A stretch of 64,000 nt of DNA, taken from the NCBI GenBank assembly GCA_032158295.1, contig CM063256.1:6496034-6560033 (forward strand). The letters are read 5' to 3'. The notes beneath the pieces are model-generated. The model did no database searches and was not told the origin of the DNA. It saw nothing but the letters and a program-made list of their open reading frames with translations. Position numbers and translations under genes: made by a program. Below are positions 55,049 through 64,000 of this stretch, in pieces. The stretch's first letter is position 1, and the number at the start of each line of letters is the position of its first letter. Source of the stretch: Pycnopodia helianthoides (taxonomy: Eukaryota > Echinodermata > Asteroidea > Forcipulatida > Asteriidae).

Positions 55049-56404
55049 GGACGGATGTCTTTTTATGTCAGATAGTAAAATGGACACATGAAAGCAACCT
55101 CTTAGATCATGTAGATTGACAGTGAGTCTTTATACACATGTCTTTACAAAGATGAGGATTTGAGAGCATAAAGTGCAGTAGAAACATTTCCCTGTGTCAT
55201 GTATGAATGGAGATACATTGTAACCTCCATGTACAGTAATGCACATGTGTACACTGTACATTTACAATGTAATGCATCAAGTAATCTTGGAATACTTGGA
55301 TTATTTCACCCAAGTTCTTCCTGTGGTGTTTCAGAAGAAAATTTTCATACGAAACGACATTGAGAAATTGAAACTTGTTCCCTGCAGGGGTGTGGACAAC
55401 ATCCCGTCTTTATGTTAACCCCATCGTTGACCTGTGAGTCCAGGTATCCAAGCTTGGGTGTCCCAAATCTCTGTGGTTACAATGTATGTGCATGAAACGT
55501 GCCGTTTTGGTTACATTAAAACGGCACTGGCTTTTAAAACAAGGGAAATGTTGGTCAAATTAGTGAGTACTGTTTGTGAAAGGGAAGACTGTTTGTAAAT
55601 GTGGTGATACAGTACTTGTACAGCATGTTGTAGTGATTTGTGCATTTATAGTGCTAGACATGGGGAACATAATAATCATGACGAATTGGATGTTGAAATA
55701 GGGTCACAGGTGTGGAAACCATTCAGAAGATGCTCATAAACCTTTCTGGCTTCAATTTACACAATATTATGTACACTACATTGTACATGTATACTCTCTG
55801 TACATTTGTACATGTAGGCCTTCATGTATTTACAGGAGTTGAAGTTTATGTAGGGCAGCAAGGGAAAGACCATTGGGCCTGTGTACATAATTATTGGTGG
55901 CATGTGTGCCCATCGCCTTTTTTTTTTTATGAAGTTCAAGGTCTGAATGCACTGTACATTCCTTTTTGCATGCTTTTTATCAAGGAAGCTTTTTAAAACG
56001 AAAGAAACAATGGAAGTGCATATTTTACCGCAATCATTCATGTAAACAGTTCATGGACTACGTCATATTTTTATTTCAAGGGTGAAAATGCAAAGGTTCC
56101 CCATATATTTGTTTTCGTTGGTTGTTTGTTTTTTTCTTTTTGTTAATTGGAGCAATCAGTTGCATGCATGCGGCTTTTAATTAAAACAGGATTTTCAAGT
56201 GAAAGTGAAATGTTATTCAGACTTGTCAGGCAATGAATTTGGGGCTATATTTTTGGCTGTAATTTGTATGAATAGAATCAAACTACATGTAAGTACTGGC
56301 TGTTGCTTTTAAGGACAATTGACCTTTTGTATCTGGGTATTTTCTTTGACAGTTAACAGTCCTGTGAGCTGAAATGTTTTCTTTGTGTGATTTTTTGTAT
56401 CCAG

Positions 56405-59400
56405 GTTTACTCCTGACCAACCAAGTCGTTGCATCTGCAGATAGATGAGAAGAGAGCGCCCTCAACATGGCATCCTTCAACAAACCTGCAGTCGAGAAAT
56501 TAACACTCAAAATATTTCAGCCTAATGGCAGCTTCAACTCTGTCAAGTGCATGGAGACAACTGACATTAAGGTAAAGGCACCATTTGTGTTATTTTGCAT
56601 TTTTAATATTAATGAATAATAATAATAATAATGATAATCTTAGATAAGATGGAGGAGACTTTATCATCTCATTGACATAACTATGTTAGATGATGTAAGG
56701 GTAGCTTCAAAGGTGAACAGGTGAAGGAAAAGATCTGTGAGCTGTGACGAGTGGAGATGAAAGTTGTCTCTGTGGTGGTTGGAGCACTTGGCACCCTTCA
56801 GACGGAACTGGGGTGACATCTAAAAAGATTTTATAATAGTATAGAGCAGATCTATACATGTACGTAGGTGTAATATTTTGGGGATTTGTGGCTTTGATGA
56901 TGCAAGTCTGGAATTTTGCACACAATAAGGGTATGTCATGAGAAAGATACAAATTGGCTATAGGGCCATCGCAAATTTGAATTTTGAAAACAATATTGGT
57001 AGAATAACAAGCAATTTTCAATATTTTCAAAATTATTGCCATTGCTTGTTATTCTACCTATTCAGCACAAAAATATAGGATGAAAAACAAAATTTACCTA
57101 CATGTTATTTTACATGTACCTTGTTTGAAAATGGCGAGTGATCGGTAGTGGAACTCTTTTTTTTTAAAGCCTAATCATTCACACCAATTATTTCAACCCT
57201 AATACTTGCCCATTTACACCTGGTAATTATTGTAACTTTGTAAGGTGTCTTGGCCAAGGGCACAAGTGACAAGTGTTGTGACTGGGAATTTAAACCACAC
57301 TCTGATGACTCAGACACCAGAATTGAATCGCACTCTGCACTTTAAATATACAGTACCTGAAATGAAGTGCTACGTATAACCAGTTTATCTAAACAGGGAA
57401 GCAACCAATGTACCTTGAAAATGAGCACACCTTTGTGTGACATAGTGTAAATTTGTACGAATACAAGCATAATCAGATAACTTTGTCTGAACTTCAGGCT
57501 TGCAACTCAGTTGACTGGGCTTCCTTGTTTGTGGTTCCTCATACACTGTTGTACCATTGAAAATTGAAAAACACTGTCCAAAGTCTTGCTGTACCTGGAA
57601 ATTTCCTATTTGTTTGACAAGCTGCAGTTGCATCTTGGTTTGTATGCCTGGAACTTCTAGCATGTCTAGAGAAACGTTTCATGCGTGGAATGTTTTTCAG
57701 ATTGAAATGTTTTTGAATCCCTTTCTCATAAACCATATTCCTTAGAAGGGAATTGTTTCTCAAAATGTTACATTATCAACAACTGCAGTGGTTCTTACTG
57801 AGTAAGTTTTTATGGTCATTAATTTTTGGATTAGTACCTTGCTGTAACTTTAAGACATGTGCTATTAAGTCAAGTGGTATACATGTACATACCTGTATAC
57901 TCAGAGATTAAATTTTATTTATGAATATATCTGAAACAAATCATAATTAAATGGTCTCAAACAAGACTTAAAAATCAGGGAAAAAATGATAAACTTGTTA
58001 TTCAGTGTAAAGACTTTCTTCCACCAATTTAAATTTAATTTTTTGTTCAATACACCAACACAATTTATTTTTAAATAGACCATTACACATTGCTGTCGAA
58101 AAAAATTCATTGACAATTTGCATATTAATCACATTCCCGTCGTGCCAGTGTTGCAAATGAATGTACATGCCTGCACTGGTAGAAAAACTGGAATGGAGAT
58201 CTTTTTTTTCTAACCATGAGCTACTTTGATCATGATTACATGATGTACATGTGTGTGTAGGGTCTCATATCTGCAATCGATTCTTTTGAATTATGTTTTT
58301 AAGTTTGTTGCACAAATTCAGTGTTAAAGCGAGGAAGACTTGCATGATTCTATTGTAATTAATGAACATGTAGTTTGTGATAACTAAACATGTACATTAG
58401 GAGTCATTACTTCAACTGTCTGTTACATATTGCTTTTAAAATAGTTTTGGTAGACTTTATGAGCCAATCGCATACCAAGCTCTATGACTGTTTGTTTCTG
58501 TTCTGTGATTTTTGACCATATAATGAGTCAATTGGACACTTCCCATGAAATATGTAAATTGAACATAGCGCATGCGCACTCTCCCTACTGGTTGGTAAAA
58601 TGAGTGAACATCGCGCCTTTTTGTATGGGACTGATGGTGGCGTGACGCACACGCGTTTGTGCGTCTGCCTAGTGCACAAGTCTACGGCATTTGCCAACCA
58701 ATAGTGTCTGTACGCATGCGTGAATGTAATTAGCATATTTCATGGGAAAGGTCGATTTTTTAAGCACCTGGTTCTGAGCATGCACACATTTCCAGAACAA
58801 TAGATTTACCAGGTGTGTGTCTTCAGCAACCCACATGTACAGAACTTTTTTTTTTTGTAGCTTCTCAAAAAGTCTCTGTCAAATGATTTTTCACCCCAAT
58901 GTACAATGTAAATTTATACATGAAACAACAATTATACTACATTTAAAACAAAAAAGGTTGAGTGGAAATCATTAGACAAAATCTGATGGCAATGCATCTT
59001 TAGTAATGATATTCAAGTGCACATGTGTGACCATAAAATAATCCATCTGCAAGCTTTTAGTTCTTTTTAATGTATGCAATATGAGTATGGTTTAAAATGA
59101 CACACTTCATACATTCAGCTTGAAAATGTGGGGCCTATATCACGACCAAACCCAGACCCCAAAAAGGAATTGGAATGAAAAGAGAGCCTTTTCCCATGGG
59201 ATGTTCCCAGTCTCTTGTTTCCGGCTCCATTTTCGGTATCTATTCCTTTGTGACAGCGAGTCCATTGACTGTATCCACTCTGCCTATCGGCAGCTTGCTG
59301 GGGTTCTGCGTCACTACCTTCCCCCCTGCACTCTGGGACCCATTTGGAAGGAGAAGGATCGTTATTAAAACAAACAAGAGCTGTATGCCATTAATGGCTT

Positions 59401-62400
59401 GCAGTAATTGTCACACTTTTTCATTTAGGATCAGTTGTTTTTTTTCCCCCTTTTATCGGAGTCGTTTTGCAGCTCTATTAGTATTTGGTTGACTGGGGAT
59501 TGTCGGACCCAAGAGTTCTTGCAGCCTTGTGGCAACTTTCCCTTAAATGTATTTTTGAAATCCTGAGGCCATTGCGAAGTGGAATTTTAGGTCGTGACCA
59601 ATTATGGCAAGTAGAGACTGGGCCTTGATATGATAGGGAAAATTTAGTGAGTGTTACAGCCTACATCATTGGTTTGGGGGTAGAGTTAATTTATTCAAAT
59701 TAGGAGTCCCGTTTCTGTGAAACACTCTAAACAACCATTCTGTGACAATTTCCTGTATGCTGCTCATATTTGGTAATGTTTTTGAGAAAATACCAAGTCA
59801 GGTTTTTTTTCCCGTGTGTGTATTTTTTACTACAATGTCGTACTTTCCAAAGTGATGTCAAAGGAGGTGGACAAATGGTGTGTTGCGTTGCATTAAGCAT
59901 CAAAGACCACACAAATCACCATGGCTTACATTTATTTTGATTGTCACAACAAAAATTACATGTACATGTACATGTACATAGCTCGTTATGAACATCCACT
60001 GAAGTATGACCAGCAAGTTTGACGAAATTTTCACAGGTTGCTTTTATGTAGGCGTACACACTGTACATGTAGGTGTATGTGAGGATTAGAATTAATGTAT
60101 TGTGTGTACAGGCTTCCCCAAAACAATCGTGTATTCCCTTATATGGCAAAAACATGTCTTGACACCTTGAAATTCAGATTAAAGCATTGATTAGTACTGT
60201 ATAATTGATGTAAGTGTGCCAGCTGTAATGAATTGTGTACTTGTATGTTCAACAGTAATGCCATTTATAACAGCACAGGCCTTTTTATATTAGAAGGTCA
60301 AATACTAATTAAGTGCACACTGAAGCATTGCAAGGCACCACAAGACCATTAGTTATTCATACTCAGTCAGTTGGTAAAGTGAGCGTTGGTTTTGAACCCG
60401 TTCAACCCTGGGAAGGCCACTCTGGTGATCTCTAACATTCCAATGACCTTTCATAAAGGATATTTATACAAGAAAGAAAAACATGGGACAAAAAGAAATC
60501 TCAGGAAATACATCGAGGTCGTGTTATTGTTTGACCTGAACTTCTGTCTAGCAAGGTGTTGGTAGCTTTGACAGTGCTGAGACAATGTAAAATGGACAAC
60601 TCTACAGTCACCTACATGTACAATGTACAGTATTTAAGGAGCTACTGTACTGTATTTATTATCAGTTTCTTTATTTAAGTGGGTTATAGAATGATTATTT
60701 TTCAGTATGGAATAGGTTTAAACATTTTACAGGACACAAGCATCCCCTATGAAATAATTACTTTAATTAGTTAAATTGATGGTTTTGGTTCGTACACAAA
60801 TAAAACATACATATTTGTATGTTTACTTGGCAAGAGAAATATGTGAACATATGGTCGATTATGTTGAGGTTTTGTTTACCCTGGGAAATTAAAGAGACTT
60901 ATTTAACATTGAATAATGGTAAATGTTAAATGTACATTTGTAATGTACTTATTTTTTTCTTCAAAATTCAAATGTTTATTAAAACTGCCTAAACTCATTG
61001 CTTGGTTTATTCAACACTTTGGCTGTCATTTTTAAGATAATGTGCACAAATTCAAAATAATGCTTTTGAATGTTGTATTAGAGGAACGTATGTTTATGTT
61101 GCCCACAAACAGGACAAATGAATGCAAGCATCGGATGCAAAGCCAATGTCCATGCTGTTACTTCACAATATTGATCCCTTGAATAACTTGCAGCATTACT
61201 TACACGCGCCTATCCTGTCCGCCATTTTGGAAGTCAAACTGTACACAAAGGAATTGACTCCCAAAATGGTGGAAATGGTCGACATGCATTTTGAGGAGGT
61301 GTGTTCTGCATCTGCAAGGGGTCAATAGGTGTAAGGCAATAACTTCCTTTTGTAATTATGGCAATGTAGAATACAGATTAAAATCAATCATTTATGTCTG
61401 ACTATCAGTTGTATCACGATATTTACAAAAGAAAACTAAAATTCCACATGGCTTTTAGCTCAGATCTTTCATTTCATTGTTAGTCAGTTAGTCATTGTTA
61501 GTCAGTTCAGTCAGTCAGTTGCCCTGGCCTTAGCTCAGTTGCTGTTCCCAGTTGCCTTAGCCTCAGTTGCCCCTGGCTTTAGCTCAGTTGCCCCTGGCCT
61601 TAGCCTCAGTTGTCCTTGTTTTGCCTCAGTTGCCCCCTGGCCTTAGCCTCAGTTGCCCTGGCCTTAGCCTCAGTTGCCCTTGGCTTGCCTCAGTTGCCCC
61701 TGGCCTTAGCCTCAGTTGCCCTTGGTTTTGGCCTCAGTTGCCCCCTGGCCTTAGCCTCAGTTTGCCCTTTGTTTTTGGCCTCAGTTGCCCTGGCCTTAGC
61801 CTCAGTTGCCCTTGTTTTTGGCCTCAGTTGCCCCTGGCCTTAGCCTCAGTTGCCCTTGGTTTTGGCCTCAGTTGCCCCTGGCCTTAGCCTCAGTTGCCCT
61901 TGGCCTTTAGCTCAGTTGCCCTTGTTTTTGGCCTCAGTTGCCCCTGGCCTTAGCCTCAGTTGCCATTGGTTTTGGCCTCAGTTGCCCCGGCCTTAGCCTC
62001 AGTTGCCCCTGGCCTTAGCCTCAGTTGCCCTTGTTTTTGGCCTCAGTTGCCCCTGGCCTTAGCCTCAGTTGCCTTGGTTTTGGCCTCAGTTGCCCAGGCC
62101 TTAGCCTCAGTTGCCGCCTGCGGCCCTGTTAGCCTCAGTTCCCCTGGTATAGGCCTTTGTTCCTCTTCAAACTGCTGCCATAGACTTTAAGATTTTCCAT
62201 GGAGATGCCCTTTGCAAAATGAATACAGCCTTGGCCTCTTAAAGACTGAATTCCAGACCTTTAACAATTCCTCATATTTGTATTTGCTCTATGTTGTATT
62301 TTCAGAGTGTGATCCATGCTGTGGTTGCTAAATTAGCAAGGGGTGACCGTGCCTTCCAGAGTAGCTTCGCAATTCGTCTTCAACACATCCAATCAGAGGA

Positions 62401-62480
62401 GAGTCACTGGTTACATAGGGACCTCACATTGGTCAGATCAAACATAAATATGAGAAGATTCACCCAGCATTAGAATGGAG
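56405..62480 (+). CDS. PTK2: Focal adhesion kinase (FAK/PTK2 family), 5' end, partial
   Basis: Non-receptor tyrosine kinase of integrin signalling; only the first part of the FERM domain is in the window. Exon 56405-56571 has 5' UTR and the ATG at 56467: MASFNKPAVEKLTLKIFQ, then NGSFNSVKCMETTDIK, phase-0 GT donor at 56572. Exon 62306-62480 continues SVIHAVVAKLARGDRAFQSS, FAIRLQHIQSEESHWLHRDL, then KYEKIHPALEW, matching the FAK FERM F1 pattern of FRLSHLRSEEVHWLHVDM and KYELAHPPEEW. A one-base deletion near 62430-62433 (around TTGGTCAG) changes frame between TLV and QIKHKYEK; with one more base the two parts align to human FAK residue for residue. Invertebrates usually have one FAK/PYK2 gene, so orthology to both is possible. 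Remaining exons are right of the window. Confidence 0.9.
56997..57060. repeat. A/T-rich hairpin
   Basis: GGTAGAATAACAAGCAATTTT pairs with AAAATTATTGCCATTGCTTG and TTATTCTACC. It lies in the first FAK intron. Confidence 0.75.
57165..57335 (-). mobile_element. Decayed class II tRNA-derived SINE
   Basis: The minus strand carries GTGTCTGAGTCATCAGAGTG and GGTTTAAATTCCCAGTC, resembling 10530-10625 around the B box. AAGGTGTCTTGGCCAAGGGC belongs to its body. FAK intron. Confidence 0.5.
58534..58753. mobile_element. MITE family D, copy 2 (inverted)
   Basis: CACTTCCCATGAAATATG ... CATATTTCATGGGAAAGGTC termini, with CGTTTGTGCGTCTGCCTAGTG inside. Full-length relative of 30455-30616. Confidence 0.8.
59150..59365. 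other. G/C-richer patch of unknown nature in the FAK intron
   Basis: About 210 bp stand out from AT-rich surroundings, and two overlapping frames stay open on the plus strand (82 and 105 codons). Neither resembles a family I know. It could be a retroelement fragment or a conserved non-coding block. Confidence 0.3.
61490..62150. repeat. ~21-bp VNTR in the FAK intron
   Basis: About thirty variable copies of CTCAGTTGCCCCTGGCCTTAG, with unit lengths 18-24 and a common GTTTTTGGC variant. It ends about 155 bp before the second FAK exon. The length changes make apparent Leu/Ala/Ser/Val-rich proteins meaningless. Confidence 0.95.
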
Positions 62481-64000
62481 GTAAGGAAAATATTTATAGT
62501 AATTCAATTTTGAGAATGAAAATTGTTCTATATTTTCTGGAATGATGTGACTTGGGAAAAAAAGTGTGTTCTTTCTCAGTGTGGTATTTTTTTCTCTGAT
62601 CAAGATTAAAAGGCATTCATGGTACGATTCTGAAATAAAGAGAACACAAGATGTAAAGACTTAGAAGGGTGGAAAGGTTGAAGGTAGGAAGTTGTCCTCT
62701 TGAATCTCATGGTCAGGACCAACTTGGTCCCGGAAGTTTCCTGCAAGACTAGCACAGTCTATTGACTTTACCACTGTGCAAACAGGGCGAGCGCAGAAAG
62801 ACGGATGGACAAATTGCAAGACTAGCTGAAAAGACAACAGACAAACGGTTTGGAAAATACTTTAAATATGTTAATTAAATGTTAAAATTGATTTACACAC
62901 AAATAAAACTTTGGTAGTCTTTTCCATTTTCTACATTGCCCTGCACTGAAATGGTCCTCTTCTGTGAAGAGATACACTACGTACATTGATACAGTAATTA
63001 TTCCATGTACTGTGTATTGATAGCATGTGTGTCAGGTCATGTGTCAAATCACACACAAAGTGTGGAACTGCCCATATGCATATCAGCACTTGCAACATGC
63101 ATCTTGCAATCCATCACATGGTGCCATGTAAATGAATGGGTCTTATATTCTGAACATACATAGCTCCGCATACCTTGTACAAATAGAAACAATAATGAGC
63201 GCTTTGAGATGCCCTCGGGTGTATATTGTTATAAATATCATATGCAAGGCTTCGGTAGGATTCAAACCAGGTCCACAGAAGTGGAAAGGCAGGGAAGAAA
63301 CCCCTAAGCCAACGCAAATGCCCATGACGTGCATTATATGTGAGGCCTCGTTGTACAGTACAATTTATGTATCTGTCGTATCTGTATGATACAATATGTT
63401 TCCTGAAAACTAGAGGATTGAAACGAAATGAGTGCATGCGCTGTCTAAAATAACATTGATGTATCTTTTTCCATTCACATTATCCCCAGGGAGCAGTGCC
63501 CTGGTATGGAAATGAAACTAAAACCCTTTCAAAAACTTACACTCAAAACAGTATGAGGCAAGGCTTAGGGCGTTGACTCATAGGTTTTAATGAAAAAACT
63601 GGTTGTATCAACATGTGAAATGGATGTACTGTACGTGGAAGAATGTTATACTAGCACACATGACAGTTGACCATGGGGAAGATGTGTTAGTTGTGAATAT
63701 TGTATTACCGGCATGGTGTTAGTCAGAGTTGTTATCAAATATACACAATGTCACCGCTGCATGTAGGCTGTGTGATTCATACTCCATTCTAAGAATAACT
63801 GGGCTGAAGACTTGTTATGGTGATCTGGTGATCGGGCCCCAGGTTTCAGTCGTGGCCATTGTTCCCCCGAGGAAAAAGACTTTTCTCTTAAAAATTGTTT
63901 TGAAGCATTTTCAAGATGTAGCAAGTGAGGCAATGGCCTGTTGTGATCTCTGTGCGATCAGGACGTAGTCAATACTGGACAGTTGTTTTAAAATTTGTTT
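62481..64000 (+). other. FAK intron, continuing past the window
   Basis: No further FERM exon is visible. The stretch 63235-63300 has a minus-strand B-box-like GGTTTGAATCC and is probably a SINE relic. Confidence 0.5.

Larger units (their letters stand above)
48266..56404. other. Repeat-rich intergenic region (or FAK 5' intron)
   Basis: Apart from the MITEs, SINE and TIR element listed, this 8 kb has only short frames without recognisable similarity, many TACATGTA blocks, a G run at 53338 and (CAT)n at 53594. If the FAK transcript starts further left, all of this is intron. Confidence 0.45.

Noticed and set aside
61567..62190. Leu/Ala/Ser/Val-rich repeat proteins
   Set aside because: Products of the ~21-bp VNTR in a FAK intron; the frames shift with unit length and no start or splice context supports them.

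Overview
This is a 64 kb piece of an AT-rich, intron-rich animal nuclear genome. Five conserved metazoan protein genes can be read exon by exon, and most of the rest is small DNA transposons, retroelement ends and tandem repeats. A hammerhead-bearing Penelope-like repeat, very frequent TACATGTA palindromes and single-copy versions of these genes suggest a marine invertebrate deuterostome, perhaps an echinoderm. That placement is inference; nothing here proves the clade.

Layout. 202-10885 (minus): a DDX43-type KH/DEAD-box RNA helicase, 19 exons read, C-terminal end beyond the left edge. 10886-13418: intergenic, with a LINE 3' end and a 1.1 kb TIR element. 13419-25331 (plus): FKBP1A/FKBP12, five exons; intron 1 is a 7.4 kb nest of repeats and the last intron is a U12-type AT-AC intron. 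25332-31856: intergenic MITEs. 31857-36011 (minus): CCDC25, seven exons. 36553-36788 (plus): BLCAP, head-to-head with CCDC25 and carrying a one-base frame break. 36789-41509: mostly MITEs. 41510-43141 (minus): a piggyBac transposase relic missing its catalytic core and interrupted by a hAT-type MITE. 43142-56404: repeat-rich intergenic DNA with a possible distal promoter, a LINE fragment, a SINE split by a hAT element with a perfect 8-bp target duplication, and more MITEs. 56405 to the right edge (plus): the 5' end of a focal adhesion kinase gene (PTK2/FAK type), two exons read, the second with a one-base frame break.

The five genes are unrelated housekeeping or signalling genes, not a pathway or operon. 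There is no CRISPR array, prokaryotic operon or gene cluster suggesting a new multi-gene system. The most distinctive signals are the AT-AC intron in FKBP12, hammerhead-ribozyme relics in Penelope-type repeats, two one-base breaks in otherwise conserved exons, and well-preserved nested transposition events with readable target-site duplications.
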